Assembly (NCBI RefSeq): GCF_013327855.1
Contig: NZ_JABUMX010000003.1
Span: forward strand, 124,001 to 188,000
Origin: Phyllobacterium pellucidum
GTDB lineage: Bacteria; Pseudomonadota; Alphaproteobacteria; Rhizobiales; Rhizobiaceae
Reading direction: 5' to 3'
DNA: 64,000 nt
Below the pieces are notes generated by a model. It was not told where the DNA came from and did not search any database. It worked only from the letters and a program-made list of their open reading frames with translations. Below, in pieces: positions 28,792 to 38,269 of the stretch (the first letter of the stretch is position 1; every line of letters starts with the position of its first letter). The position numbers and the translations under genes are program-made.

Positions 28792-29448
28792 ATGAACACC
28801 AAAACAACGCCCGAACGCTGCCGAATCGTTCTGATCGCTCCGCCAGCGGCCAGCGCCGAAGAACTTGTGAGGATTCTCGCATCAGCTTTATCGGGCGGCG
28901 ATGTGGCCTCGGTCCTTCTTCCGCCCTATGATGTCGACGAAGCCCAATTCCAGATGCTTGCCGAAGCCGCGGTGCCGGTGATCCAGAACGCGGGCGCCGC
29001 CGCCATCATCGTCGGGAACACGCAGGTTGCGGGACGCGTGAAGGCTGACGGCCTGCATATCGAAGGCCCAGCCACCGCCATTGCCGATGCCGTGTCGCGC
29101 TTCTCTCCAAAGCTCATCGTCGGCACCGGCAACGTCAAGAACCGCCACACGGCGCTTGAGATGGGCGAGGCCCAGCCGGATTATGTACTCTTCGGCAAGA
29201 TCGGCGCGGATACCAAGCCTGATGCGCATCCGCGCAATATCGAGCTTGCCGACTGGTGGGCGGGGATGATCGAGATCCCCTGCATCATCCAGGCGGGCAA
29301 CAATCTCGAAAGCATCTTCGACGCCGTTTCCACCGGCGCGGAATTCATTGCCCTTGGTGCCGCCATATTTGAAGGAAACAACCCGGAATCGGCAATCCGG
29401 GAAGCCAACAGGCTCCTCGACCAGCACGCGCCGAGATTCGAGGAATGA
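28792..29448 (+). CDS. Divergent thiamine phosphate synthase (ThiE)-like TIM-barrel protein
   Basis: 218 residues that align in outline with ThiE: an N-terminal strand-helix pair, AAAIIVGNTQVAGRVKADGLHIEGP near the place of the HLGQ-D motif, IVGTGNVKNRHTALEMGEAQPDYVLFGKI near the G-x-S-x-H and GP loops, and FIALGAAIFEG at the end. Several ThiE signatures are changed (HIEG for HLGQ, FGKIGADTKP for GPxFxTxTK), so thiamine phosphate synthesis is uncertain. The ATG at 28792 follows an AGG-rich site. Its stop overlaps the Sel1-repeat gene as ATGA, so the pair is translationally coupled. Confidence 0.75.
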   Translation: MNTKTTPERCRIVLIAPPAASAEELVRILASALSGGDVASVLLPPYDVDEAQFQMLAEAAVPVIQNAGAAAIIVGNTQVAGRVKADGLHIEGPATAIADAVSRFSPKLIVGTGNVKNRHTALEMGEAQPDYVLFGKIGADTKPDAHPRNIELADWWAGMIEIPCIIQAGNNLESIFDAVSTGAEFIALGAAIFEGNNPESAIREANRLLDQHAPRFEE

Positions 29449-30554
29449 GATTTATGGGTGCAAGGTCGCTAAACCTTATCCGCACGGGCGCAGTGCTTGC
29501 CTTTTCAGGCATCGTTACTGGCGCCCCGGCCCAAACGGCGCAGCCCGTGCCGACTGCACCGCCCCCGGCCGAAGCGGTTAAACCTGCCCTTGAAGATCCG
29601 AAGCCAGCGCCTTTGCAACAGGAACTTGGCGCACCCGTCACATCCACCAAGCAGGACAGGCCAAAATCGGCCGGTGACAACAATTCGGCCGAGCCTATCA
29701 ATCCGACCCGATTCGGTCAGGCGCCGGCCGACGACGCCTTTGGCGCCTACCAGCGCGGCCTCTACAAGACTGCCTACAACCTTGCGCTGCCCCGCGCCGA
29801 AGCCGGTGACAGCGCTGCGCAGGTGCTGCTTGCGGAAATATTGGCGCGCGGCCTTGGAACGCCGGTCAACATGGCAGAATCCGCCAAATGGTATGGCAAG
29901 GCCGCCGAGCAGGGCGTACCCGAAGCCCAATTCCGCTATGCGGCCATTCTGCTCCAGGGACGATATGCCCCGAAGGATCCGAAAAAGGCCAAGGAACTGA
30001 CCAAGGCGGCGGCAGACAAGGGCAATGCCGCAGCTGAGTTCAACTACGGCCAGATCCTCATGCAGGAGCGCCCGGGCTCTGCCGGCATTGAAAATGCCTA
30101 TCCCTGGTTTCTGAAAGCCGCAGACAAAGGGCTTGCCGATGGCGAATATGCGGTAAGCCAGGTGCTGGCCAATGGAACGCCGACGATTCCGCGCGACATG
30201 GCGAAGGCGCGGGAATATCTCATCAAGGCCGCGGTCAAGGGTTACGATACGGCGCAGCTCGACCTCGGTAGCTGGCTCGTCGCCGGGCTCGGTGGTCCGC
30301 ACGAATACAAGGCTGGCTTCGGCTGGATGCTGCGGGCAGCAACGAGCGGCAATGTCGCCGCCCAGGCGCGGCTTGCAAAGCTCTACCGCGACGGCATCGG
30401 CGTCGAGGGCGATTTTATCAAAGCTGCTGCGTGGTACATCGCCGCCAAGCGTGCTGGCCTCAACGATCCCGATCTTGAATCCTTCATGGACGGTCTCGAC
30501 GACGATCAGAAAAGCCAGGCCATCGCGGAAGCCAACAAGCTCCAATTCCGCTAG
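29445..30554 (+). CDS. Secreted Sel1-like (TPR) repeat protein
   Basis: A 369-residue protein. A signal peptide (LIRTGAVLAFSGIVTGAPA) is followed by a Pro/Ala/Lys-rich region to about residue 90. At least six Sel1 repeats then follow with the pattern A-x-x-x-G-x-x-x-A-x-x-x-L-A: GDSAAQVLLAEILARGLG, GVPEAQFRYAAILLQGRY, GNAAAEFNYGQILMQERPG, GLADGEYAVSQVLANGTP, GYDTAQLDLGSWLVAGLGG and GNVAAQARLAKLYRDGIG. Such proteins act as periplasmic or exported scaffolds; in rhizobia ExoR is a known example, but no ExoR identity is claimed. It overlaps the ThiE-like gene by 4 bases. Confidence 0.88.
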   Translation: MRFMGARSLNLIRTGAVLAFSGIVTGAPAQTAQPVPTAPPPAEAVKPALEDPKPAPLQQELGAPVTSTKQDRPKSAGDNNSAEPINPTRFGQAPADDAFGAYQRGLYKTAYNLALPRAEAGDSAAQVLLAEILARGLGTPVNMAESAKWYGKAAEQGVPEAQFRYAAILLQGRYAPKDPKKAKELTKAAADKGNAAAEFNYGQILMQERPGSAGIENAYPWFLKAADKGLADGEYAVSQVLANGTPTIPRDMAKAREYLIKAAVKGYDTAQLDLGSWLVAGLGGPHEYKAGFGWMLRAATSGNVAAQARLAKLYRDGIGVEGDFIKAAAWYIAAKRAGLNDPDLESFMDGLDDDQKSQAIAEANKLQFR

Positions 30555-30660
30555 AACCTTTCCTGTTCACATGGAACTGTTCGAATTCATTGCGTTGACG
30601 GATCGTGCATCCCGGTCGTAGCTTCGCTCCATCCGCATAACCAAGCGATGGGAATTCGAA

Positions 30661-31824
30661 ATGCCACTGATTAACCGTGCTCATGAAATGCAACAACACG
30701 TCGCCGAGTGGCGCCGTCATCTGCATGAAAACCCGGAAATCCTCTACGACGTGCATGAGACGTCGAGATTTGTCGCCGAGAAGTTGCGAGCGTTCGGCTG
30801 TGATACGGTTGAGACCGGGATAGGCCAGACGGGGGTTGTCGGCATCATCCGCGGACGCCACGGCGATGGTCCGGTGCTCGGGTTCCGCGCCGACATGGAT
30901 GCCCTGCCGATTGCTGAGGAGAGCGGCAAACCATGGGCATCAAAAACACCCGGAAAGATGCATGCCTGCGGTCATGACGGCCACACTGCAATGTTGCTCG
31001 GGGCAGCGCAGCACCTTGCCGATACACGCAATTTCAAGGGTTCGATCGCCGTCATCTTCCAACCGGCCGAAGAGGGTGGCGCCGGTGCCCGCGCAATGAT
31101 CGACGACGGCATGATGGATCGCTTCGCCATTCGCGAGGTCTACGGCATGCACAACGCCCCCGGGCTGCCCCTTGGTGAATTTGCCACCCGAAAGGGCTCG
31201 ATCATGGCCGCGACGAACGAATTCGAGATCACGGTAACGGGGCGTAGCGGCCATGCTGCCAAACCGCACTCGGCGATCGACCCGGTGCTGATCGCCGCCC
31301 ACATCATTATTGCGCTGCAGTCCATCGTGTCACGCGAGACCGATCCATTGAAGGCGCTGGTCGTATCCGTGACGCAACTCAATGGCGGCGATGCGTCCAA
31401 TGTCATCCCCGACCGCGTCAAGCTTGGCGGCACGGTGCGCACGCTCGTGCCGGAGATCAGGGAACTGGCGAAGAAGCGCGTGACGGAGATTGCAGAAGCC
31501 ACCGCATCCGTGTTCGGCGGCAAGGCGGACGTCGTCTACCATGAAGGATATCCGGTCACCTACAACCATGATCGCGAGACCGACTTTGCAGTTGGCATTG
31601 CCCAGTCCATCGTCGGCGCAGCGGCCGTAAGCAGCGATATGCCGCCGGTCATGGGCGCGGAGGATTTTTCCTACATGCTGGAAAGCCGTCCGGGCGCCTT
31701 CGTCTTCATCGGCAATGGCGACACGCCTGCCCTTCACAATTCAGCCTACGATTTCAACGACGACGCGATCCCCTATGGCATCAGCTATTGGGTTTCGCTG
31801 GCCGAAACCGCGCTGGCCGCTTGA
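30661..31824 (+). CDS. M20-family amidohydrolase (hippurate hydrolase / N-acyl-amino-acid deacylase type)
   Basis: A cytoplasmic di-zinc hydrolase of 387 residues. Metal-site and catalytic signatures are seen in order: RADMDALPI, MHACGHDGHTAMLLGAA, QPAEEGGAGARAMI (catalytic Glu pair), YGMHNAP, the dimerisation domain (FEITVTGRSGHAAKPHSAIDPV), and PPVMGAEDFSYML. These enzymes cleave N-acylated amino acids or similar amides; the natural substrate is not evident. It lies 106 bases after the Sel1 gene and is followed by a hairpin. Confidence 0.92.
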   Translation: MPLINRAHEMQQHVAEWRRHLHENPEILYDVHETSRFVAEKLRAFGCDTVETGIGQTGVVGIIRGRHGDGPVLGFRADMDALPIAEESGKPWASKTPGKMHACGHDGHTAMLLGAAQHLADTRNFKGSIAVIFQPAEEGGAGARAMIDDGMMDRFAIREVYGMHNAPGLPLGEFATRKGSIMAATNEFEITVTGRSGHAAKPHSAIDPVLIAAHIIIALQSIVSRETDPLKALVVSVTQLNGGDASNVIPDRVKLGGTVRTLVPEIRELAKKRVTEIAEATASVFGGKADVVYHEGYPVTYNHDRETDFAVGIAQSIVGAAAVSSDMPPVMGAEDFSYMLESRPGAFVFIGNGDTPALHNSAYDFNDDAIPYGISYWVSLAETALAA

Positions 31825-31842
31825 GCTGCGACCGATAAGAAC

Positions 31843-31877
31843 AGGGCGCATCCTCAAGCAGTTTGCGCCCTCTCTCT
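31843..31877 (+). terminator. Probable terminator after the M20 amidohydrolase
   Basis: A perfect 8-bp stem (agggcgca/tgcgccct) with a 13-base loop, 18 bases past the stop, followed by a mixed C/T tract (ctctcttgc). The weak T-run makes it only probable. Confidence 0.6.
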
Positions 31878-31971
31878 TGCCTATTGTGTGAAATTGTGGT
31901 CTTGGAGGCGCCAATATTTGGCCTAGCCGGCGAAATCGGCGCCAAGTTCCAACAACAATCCGGATAGACAA

Positions 31972-32535
31972 ATGAAAATCAACGGGAATGAAATCCGTCC
32001 AGGCAACGTGATCGAGCACGACGGCGGCCTTTGGGTTGCGGTCAAGACGAATGCCGTGAAGCCTGGCAAGGGCGGCGCCTACAATCAGGTCGAGCTCAAG
32101 AACCTCATTAACGGCACCAAGCTGAATGAGCGCTTCCGTGCCGCCGAGACGGTTGAGAAGGTGCGCCTTGAACAGAAGGATTTCTCGTTCCTCTACGAAC
32201 AGGGCGAAGCTCTGATTTTCATGGACACCGACAGCTACGAACAGCTCGAATTGCAGAAGGACTTCGTTGGCGATCGCGCCGCATTCCTGCAGGACGGCAT
32301 GATGGTTACGGTCGAACTCTATGACGAAAAGCCAATCGGTATCTCGCTCCCGGATCAGGTCACGCTGGCGATCACCGAAGCCGACCCGGTCGTGAAGGGC
32401 CAGACGGCGGCATCGTCCTACAAGCCGGCGCTACTCGAAAATGGCATTCGCGTTCTCGTTCCGCCATTTATTTCGTCGGGCGAGCGCATCGTCGTCGACA
32501 CCAACGAAATCACCTATATCCGCCGCGCCGATTAA
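31972..32535 (+). CDS. efp: Translation elongation factor P
   Basis: Rescues ribosomes stalled at proline runs. It has 187 residues in three beta-barrel domains: KOW-like domain I with the tip loop [16 protein letters not shown], where Lys33 is the position modified in many proteobacteria, then the OB domains ([48 protein letters not shown]). The lysyl-modification genes epmA and epmB are not in this window. suhB follows after 62 bases, an arrangement common in Rhizobiales. Confidence 0.97.
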   Translation: MKINGNEIRPGNVIEHDGGLWVAVKTNAVKPGKGGAYNQVELKNLINGTKLNERFRAAETVEKVRLEQKDFSFLYEQGEALIFMDTDSYEQLELQKDFVGDRAAFLQDGMMVTVELYDEKPIGISLPDQVTLAITEADPVVKGQTAASSYKPALLENGIRVLVPPFISSGERIVVDTNEITYIRRAD

Positions 32536-32597
32536 GCCGGCCCCGGGGAACCGGTTCCGCTGGCTTCCCTTATTGATCTTACGGAGACATACCCCGA

Positions 32598-33389
32598 ATG
32601 GCGCGTTCAGCGATACTCAATGTAATGGTTCAGGCCGCCATGAAGGCGGGCCGCTCGCTGGCGCGTGATTTTGGCGAAGTGCAGAACTTGCAGGTGTCGC
32701 TCAAGGGTCCGGGCGACTATGTGAGCCAGGCCGACAAGCGCGCCGAAGAGATCGTCTACGCGGAATTGCGCCGCGCCCGCCCCGACTACAGTTTCCTGAT
32801 GGAAGAATCCGGCGCGGTGGAAGGCAGCGACGGCCAGCACCGCTGGCTGGTCGATCCGCTCGACGGCACCACCAACTTCCTGCATGGCATTCCAATTTTT
32901 GGCGTATCCATCGCCCTCGAACGCCAGGGACAGATCGTTGCCGGCGTGATTTTCAACCCGGCCATGGACGAGCTCTATACTGCCGAGCGTGGTGGCGGGG
33001 CATTCCTCAATGATCGCCGTCTGCGCGTTGCCGGCCGTAACAAACTGGTCGATTCCGTCATCGGCACAGGCGTTCCGCACCTCGGCCGCGGCCACCATGG
33101 CAATTACCTTGTCGAACTGCGCAATATCATGGGCGAGGTTTCCGGCGTGCGCCGCATGGGCGCTGCTGCCCTCGATCTCGCCTATGTGGCCGCCGGCCGC
33201 CTTGACGGTTTCTGGGAAAGCGGCCTTTCCCCGTGGGACATCGGCGCCGGCATCATTCTCGTTCGCGAGGCTGGCGGTTTCGTCACCGACTTTGAGGGCG
33301 GACAGGATGTGGTGGAGAGCAGTTCGATCGTCGCCGGCAACGAAGCCATCCAGAAGGCGCTCGTCAAGGCGCTGAAAAAGCCGATCTGA
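32598..33389 (+). CDS. suhB: Inositol monophosphatase SuhB
   Basis: A Mg-dependent phosphatase of inositol-1-phosphate; in some bacteria it also modulates RNA polymerase antitermination. It has 263 residues. The metal-site motifs are FLMEESGAVEG, WLVDPLDGTTNFLHGIPIFGVSIAL (DPxDGTTNF) and GLSPWDIGAGIILVREAGG (WDxAxG-type). The ATG at 32598 follows TACGGAGACATACCCCGA. It is likely co-transcribed with efp. Confidence 0.96.
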   Translation: MARSAILNVMVQAAMKAGRSLARDFGEVQNLQVSLKGPGDYVSQADKRAEEIVYAELRRARPDYSFLMEESGAVEGSDGQHRWLVDPLDGTTNFLHGIPIFGVSIALERQGQIVAGVIFNPAMDELYTAERGGGAFLNDRRLRVAGRNKLVDSVIGTGVPHLGRGHHGNYLVELRNIMGEVSGVRRMGAAALDLAYVAAGRLDGFWESGLSPWDIGAGIILVREAGGFVTDFEGGQDVVESSSIVAGNEAIQKALVKALKKPI

Positions 33390-33775
33390 GTCCGTCAGTT
33401 TAAGAAGCGCCCCAGAGGCTGGAGTAGGTGCGTTGTGGCGTGAGGTGGCTACCGTCCGGTAGTCGAGCCTTTTTTCCGTGCCGGATGTCGTAACCCCATC
33501 GAACAGTGAAAAAGCCTTGCTTTGCTTAGGCCATGCCTGTTGCGTGCTCAGGATTAGGGTCGGACCTGTTTAATTTGCCGGGCGTATGAAACGCGGAACC
33601 TCTTCAATCTCCGGTACATTTTGTGGAAATACTCTGTTTCCACTATCTCCTCCACCAACCTTGAATTGATGCAGCAATAACAAATTCAAGCGTTACCTCA
33701 TTGCACCTTCCATTTTCACCTCGATTTCGGTTAGGGTCGCGGCAAATTCGGTTTATGCGACGCGGAGACGATGCG
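33390..33775. other. Intergenic region between suhB and the MotA-like gene
   Basis: 386 bases with no convincing gene. It contains a stem-loop followed by a T-run at 33446-33476, probably ending suhB transcription, and an inverted repeat GTGGAAA-N7-TTTCCAC at 33623-33643 that could be an operator or part of the promoter of the downstream pair. Nothing else was recognised. Confidence 0.55.
33446..33476 (+). terminator. Probable intrinsic terminator downstream of suhB
   Basis: CTACC-gtcc-GGTAG nested inside GGCT...AGCC, followed by a run of T residues at 33470-33475. It lies about 57 bases past the suhB stop. Confidence 0.6.
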
Positions 33776-34798
33776 ATGGCAGATTTCAGTTCGACCCGCC
33801 AGGGTCGGGATGGCGAAGAATACGATCCCTACCGGCTTTCAAGCCCGCGGTTCGTCCTCTTGTCCATGGCAATATTTCTGGCGATCGTAGCATTTCTTGC
33901 CGCTATCCTGTTTCGGCAGATCTCGGTGTTCTACGTCACGAACCCGGGCCTCAACAGCCTGATCATCGGCGTGCTTGCCATCGGCATCCTTCTTGCCTTC
34001 GGCCAGGTCATCCGGCTCTTCCCGGAAGTGCGTTGGGTAAACTCCTTCCGCCGCGGCAACAGCGATCCAAATGCGCATCCCGTCATGCTCGCACCGATGC
34101 GCGCCCTCATCGGCCGGCGCCAGTCCATGGCTCTGTCGACCAGCGCCATGCGGTCGATGCTGGATTCCATCGCGGCGCGCCTCGATGAAACCCGCGACAT
34201 TTCCCGCTATCTGATCGGCCTGCTCGTCTTCCTCGGCCTGCTTGGCACGTTCTGGGGCCTGCTCGAAACGATTGGCTCCATCGGCCAGACCATTCAGTCG
34301 CTGGATCCGCGCGCTGGCGACGCGAACAGCGTTCTCGACTCGCTGAAGGCCGGCCTGCAATCCCCGTTGCGCGGCATGGGCACGGCTTTTTCGTCCTCTC
34401 TCTTCGGTCTATCCGGATCGTTGATCCTCGGCTTTCTCGACCTGCAGGCCGGCCGGGCGCAGAACCGTTTCTACACAGAGCTTGAAAACTGGCTTTCCAG
34501 CGTCACCGACCTCGGCTCGGATCTGCATGCGCTCGATGCGGCCAGTACCGGTACGAGCGACGAACTGCGCGCGCTGGCTGAGCGCCTGCAGAACATCCAG
34601 GAGAGCGGCGGATCGAGCCAGCGCACCACGGCGGCGCTGGCGAGCCTTGCCGAAGGAATTCAGGGGCTCGTCAAAAACATGCGCTCCGAACAGCAGATGA
34701 TGCGCGACTGGGTGGAGAAGCAGGCTGACGAGCAAAAATCCATCCGCCAGACGCTGGCGAAACTTGGCGATGCCATTGCCCGCGACAAGGCCAACTGA
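33776..34798 (+). CDS. MotA/TolQ/ExbB-like proton-channel membrane protein
   Basis: A 340-residue protein from ATG 33776 (MADFSSTRQG), behind a GGAG site. Two N-terminal helices (FVLLSMAIFLAIVAFLAAILF and NSLIIGVLAIGILLAFGQVI) are followed by a cytoplasmic segment (MRSMLDSIAARLDETRDISRYL). Then come the paired helices typical of the MotA/ExbB family (LIGLLVFLGLLGTFWGLLETIGSIG and LRGMGTAFSSSLFGLSGSLILGFLDLQ). The C-terminal 100 residues form a coiled coil. The next gene encodes an OmpA-domain partner 2 bases later, so the two likely form a proton-driven stator-like complex. It is not the flagellar MotA, since no motility genes are nearby. Confidence 0.82.
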   Translation: MADFSSTRQGRDGEEYDPYRLSSPRFVLLSMAIFLAIVAFLAAILFRQISVFYVTNPGLNSLIIGVLAIGILLAFGQVIRLFPEVRWVNSFRRGNSDPNAHPVMLAPMRALIGRRQSMALSTSAMRSMLDSIAARLDETRDISRYLIGLLVFLGLLGTFWGLLETIGSIGQTIQSLDPRAGDANSVLDSLKAGLQSPLRGMGTAFSSSLFGLSGSLILGFLDLQAGRAQNRFYTELENWLSSVTDLGSDLHALDAASTGTSDELRALAERLQNIQESGGSSQRTTAALASLAEGIQGLVKNMRSEQQMMRDWVEKQADEQKSIRQTLAKLGDAIARDKAN

Positions 34799-34800
34799 GC

Positions 34801-35832
34801 ATGGGACTCGGTCGCAATCGCAAGGCCATCCGCCACATCGACTACTGGCCGGGCTTCGTTGATGCCCTGTCGACGCTGCTCCTGTCGATCATGTTCCTCC
34901 TGTCGGTGTTCGTCCTGGCGCAATTTCTGCTCAGCCAGGAAATCACCGGCAAGGATGCTGTTCTCAATCGCCTCAACGCGCAGATCAATGAGTTGACGCA
35001 GCTTCTTTCGCTGGAACAGGGCAACAAACAGGACCTTGAAGATACGATCGCAAACCTGCAGGCGTCCCTCACCAATGCCCAGAGCGAGCAGTCGCGCCTG
35101 CAGGCGCTGCTGTCGCAGGGCGCCGGCGCCGGCGCTGCCGCCGAAGGCAAGATCAACGAGCTTTCCACGGGGCTTGAAAACGAAAAGCAGATCAGCGCGC
35201 GTGCGCTCTCGCAGGTGGAGATTCTCAATCAGCAGATATCCGCCCTGCGCAAGCAGATCGCTGCGCTCGAAGACGCCCTCAATGCGTCGGAGTCCCGCGA
35301 CAGGGAATCGAATGCCAAGATTGCCGATCTCGGCAAGCGCCTCAACGTCGCCCTCGCCCAGCGTGTCCAGGAGCTCAATCGCTATCGCTCGGATTTCTTT
35401 GGCCGGCTGCGGGAGATCCTTTCCGACCGCGAAAACATCCGCATCGTCGGCGACCGCTTTGTCTTCCAGTCGGAAGTCCTGTTTCCGCTCGGGTCGGCCG
35501 TCCTCAATCCTGCCGGATCGGAAGAGATGAAGAAGCTTGCCGTCGCCTTGATCGAGCTTCAGAAGGAAATTCCCGACGATATCAACTGGGTTCTGCGCGT
35601 CGATGGCCATACCGACAACATTGCGCTGTCGGGCAGCGGCCAGTTCAAGGACAATTGGGAGCTTTCCTCCGCTCGCGCCATTTCGGTCGTCAAGTACTTG
35701 ATCGCCAACGGCGTCCCGGCAAACCGGCTCGTCGCGGCGGGCTTTGGCGAATTCCAGCCGCTTGAACCCGGCGATTCCACGGAAGTCCGTGCACGCAACC
35801 GGCGCATCGAACTGAAGCTCACCGAGCGTTAA
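34801..35832 (+). CDS. MotB-like membrane protein with coiled coil and OmpA peptidoglycan-binding domain
   Basis: A 343-residue protein. A short basic cytoplasmic start is followed by one transmembrane helix (DYWPGFVDALSTLLLSIMFLLSVFVLAQFLL), in which the Asp in FVDALSTLLL corresponds to the proton-binding Asp of MotB. A long coiled coil (about 50-200) leads to a C-terminal OmpA domain (FPLGSAVLNPAGSEEMKKLA; RVDGHTDNIALSGSGQFKDNWELSSARAISVVKYL; ARNRRIELKLTER). The long rod could span the periplasm to reach peptidoglycan. It starts 2 bases after the MotA-like gene; the pair is an operon. Confidence 0.82.
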   Translation: MGLGRNRKAIRHIDYWPGFVDALSTLLLSIMFLLSVFVLAQFLLSQEITGKDAVLNRLNAQINELTQLLSLEQGNKQDLEDTIANLQASLTNAQSEQSRLQALLSQGAGAGAAAEGKINELSTGLENEKQISARALSQVEILNQQISALRKQIAALEDALNASESRDRESNAKIADLGKRLNVALAQRVQELNRYRSDFFGRLREILSDRENIRIVGDRFVFQSEVLFPLGSAVLNPAGSEEMKKLAVALIELQKEIPDDINWVLRVDGHTDNIALSGSGQFKDNWELSSARAISVVKYLIANGVPANRLVAAGFGEFQPLEPGDSTEVRARNRRIELKLTER

Positions 35833-35878
35833 GCCAGCTGGAGCACGTCCTGCCATTTAAGCAGGGCATGCTCTAAAG

Positions 35879-37684
35879 CTATTCGGCAGCGCCCTTGAAG
35901 GCGTCGGACCCGGCCTCGAACTGCAACTTGGCGAGGCCGGCATAGAGGCCGTTCTGCTTGACCAGCGTCTGGTGCGTTCCTTCCTCGACGATCCTGCCGT
36001 TCTCCATGACGAGAATCCGGTCAGCCTTGAGGACCGTCGCCAGACGGTGCGCGATGACCAGCGTCGTGCGCCCTTCCATCAAATGGTCGAGCGCCTTCTG
36101 CACCAGCATTTCGCTTTCGGCATCAAGCGCCGAGGTCGCTTCGTCAAGCAACAGGATCGGCGCATCGCGCAGGATGGCGCGGGCGATGGCGATACGCTGA
36201 CGCTGGCCGCCCGAAAGCGTCACGCCGCGTTCGCCGACTTGCGTGTCGTAACCATGATCGAGCGCTAGGATGAAGTCATGGGCGAGCGCCGATCTCGCGG
36301 CGTTCTCGATCTCCGCGGCACTGGCGCCTGGCCGGCCAAAGCCGATATTCTCGCGCACGGTCGTGGCGAAAATTGTCGTGTCCTGCGGCACGATGGCAAT
36401 GTGCGAACGCAGATCGAGCGGATCGGCCTGACGCAGATCGACGCCGTCGATGGTGATGTTCCCGGAGACCGGATCGTAGTAGCGGAGCAGCAGTGAAAAC
36501 ACCGTGCTCTTGCCCGCGCCTGAAGGGCCGACGATGGCGACGGTTTCCCCGGGCGTGATGGCGAAGCTGAGACCCTTCAATGCGGGCGCCGCCGGGCGGC
36601 TTGGATAGTTGAAATGGACCTTGTCGAAGACGACGCTGCCAACGGGCGGCTGCGGCAAAGGCATGGGATTCTTCGGAGCCGCAATTGCCGGCTCTTCGGC
36701 CAGGATCTCCATCAGCCGCTCCGCCGCTCCCGACGCCTGCGACAATTCCCCCCACACTTCCGATAGAGCACCGAGTGCGCCCGCCGCAAACACCGCATAG
36801 AGCAGGAATTGGCCGAGCGTGCCCGGTGTCATCGCGCCGGAAAGAACGTCGCGCGACCCGAACCAGAGGACTGCGACCACGCTCGAAAAGATCATGAATA
36901 TTGCAAAGGCTGTAAGTATCGCCCGTGCCATGACCGAGGCGCGGGCAGCATCGAAGGCATCTTCCACCGATTTCGCAAACCGGCGCGTCGCTAGCTTTTC
37001 ATTGGTGAAGGCCTGCAGCGTGCGCACGGAAATAATCGATTCACTTGCATAGGCCGTGGCATTCGCCAGCCGGTCCTGCGCGGCCCGCGATCGCCGGCGT
37101 ACCGAGCGACCAAAGGCAACGAGCGGGATGATGATCAGGGGAATTGCCGCAATCACGAGGCCCGAAAGCTTCGGGCTGGTAATGACCATCATTACGATGG
37201 CGCCGAAGGCAAGGATCACGTTGCGCAAGGCAACGGAAGCCGTCGCACCCACGGCAGACTTGATCATCGTCGTATCCGCGGTCAGGCGCGAGACGATCTC
37301 GCCCGATTGCGTGCTGTCGAAAAACGCGGGCGAAAGGCGGGTCAGATGCGCGAAGACGTCATGGCGAAGGTCGGAAACGATGCGCTCGCCGAGGGTGATG
37401 ACGAAGTAGTAGCGTCCGGCCGAGGCAATGGCGAGCAGCGCGGCGAGCACGACCAGCATGCTGAAATACGTATTGATGAAGGCGCCATTCACGTCGGAAA
37501 ATCCGTGGTCGATCATGCGGCGTACGGCGAGCGGCAGCGTCAGCGTCGTTACGGCAGCGATGACAAGCGAGACCAGCGCACCGGCAATCATGCCCTTGTA
37601 GCGGGCCATATATGGGAAGACCCGGCGCAGCGGCTTCAACGAGCGCCGCTTTCTTTCCGCTTCTTCGAGAGCCCGATCGGCCAT
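35879..37684 (-). CDS. ABC exporter, fused permease and ATPase (MsbA-like)
   Basis: A 601-residue half-transporter. A six-helix membrane domain (about 20-320) includes [36 protein letters not shown], typical of the coupling helices of type IV ABC exporters. The ATPase has Walker [10 protein letters not shown], signature LSGGQRQR, Walker [13 protein letters not shown] and the H-loop VIAHRLATV. Homodimers of this class flip lipids or export drugs or polysaccharides; the substrate is unknown. The start at 37684 follows TAGGAGGAATAAGCAAGT. It is divergent from rpmE, with about 200 bases between them. Confidence 0.92.
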   Translation of the reverse strand: MADRALEEAERKRRSLKPLRRVFPYMARYKGMIAGALVSLVIAAVTTLTLPLAVRRMIDHGFSDVNGAFINTYFSMLVVLAALLAIASAGRYYFVITLGERIVSDLRHDVFAHLTRLSPAFFDSTQSGEIVSRLTADTTMIKSAVGATASVALRNVILAFGAIVMMVITSPKLSGLVIAAIPLIIIPLVAFGRSVRRRSRAAQDRLANATAYASESIISVRTLQAFTNEKLATRRFAKSVEDAFDAARASVMARAILTAFAIFMIFSSVVAVLWFGSRDVLSGAMTPGTLGQFLLYAVFAAGALGALSEVWGELSQASGAAERLMEILAEEPAIAAPKNPMPLPQPPVGSVVFDKVHFNYPSRPAAPALKGLSFAITPGETVAIVGPSGAGKSTVFSLLLRYYDPVSGNITIDGVDLRQADPLDLRSHIAIVPQDTTIFATTVRENIGFGRPGASAAEIENAARSALAHDFILALDHGYDTQVGERGVTLSGGQRQRIAIARAILRDAPILLLDEATSALDAESEMLVQKALDHLMEGRTTLVIAHRLATVLKADRILVMENGRIVEEGTHQTLVKQNGLYAGLAKLQFEAGSDAFKGAAE

Positions 37685-37888
37685 ACTTGCTTATTCCTCC
37701 TATCGGCTATGCGACTTTGCCGCCAGACGGCCTTGTTATTGCTTAAAGGCTGATGTATAGGCTCGCCAACAGTTTTGGAAGCCCACGGCCCTGTGACGTT
37801 TGGCTTCATCTCTACCAATCGGCTCCGGACCGGCTTGCCACATCGCTCGTGGCTCCAGTTTTGCGCCCTCTAGTTTAGGACAAGAAAG

Positions 37889-38110
37889 ATGAAAGCCAAG
37901 ATTCATCCCGACTATCACACGATCAAGGTCGTCATGACCGACGGCACCGAGTACCTGACGCGCTCCACCTGGGGCAAGGAAGGCGACACGATGAACCTCG
38001 ACATCGACCCGACCACACATCCGGCATGGACCGGCGGTTCGCAGCAGCTGACCGACCGTGGCGGCCGCGTTTCGAAGTTCAAGAACCGCTTCGCCAACCT
38101 CGGCATATAA
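37889..38110 (+). CDS. rpmE: 50S ribosomal protein L31
   Basis: A 73-residue ribosomal protein beginning [19 protein letters not shown] and ending [12 protein letters not shown]. It lacks the CxxC zinc-binding cysteines, as is common in alphaproteobacterial L31. The ATG at 37889 follows TAGGACAAGAAAG. A strong terminator follows, so it is a single-gene transcript. Confidence 0.96.
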   Translation: MKAKIHPDYHTIKVVMTDGTEYLTRSTWGKEGDTMNLDIDPTTHPAWTGGSQQLTDRGGRVSKFKNRFANLGI

Positions 38111-38135
38111 TATTTCCCATCCAACGGGATTTAAA

Positions 38136-38170
38136 AGCGGCCCCGCCAAGCGCGGGGCCGTTTTTCTTTT
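38136..38170 (+). terminator. Intrinsic terminator of rpmE
   Basis: A 9-10 bp GC stem (cggccccgc/gcggggccg) with a 4-base loop, followed by TTTTTCTTTT, about 28 bases past the rpmE stop. Confidence 0.92.
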
Positions 38171-38269
38171 GTCGCGCGGCAAATATGGGACTCGGCGAAT
38201 TTGACAAGGACTTGATTCGCCAATAGCTTTTTCCAAACACCCAGCCGACTTCAAAGGGAGGACTGCCCG

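Noticed and set aside
32536-32597. suhB RNA motif upstream of suhB
   Set aside because: The 62-base gap between efp and suhB shows no clear hairpins or terminator; it looks like a plain operon spacer.
33776-35832. Zorya-type anti-phage system (ZorA/ZorB)
   Set aside because: The MotA/OmpA pair has the right domains, but no ZorC, ZorD or ZorE partner is near and the neighbours are housekeeping genes.
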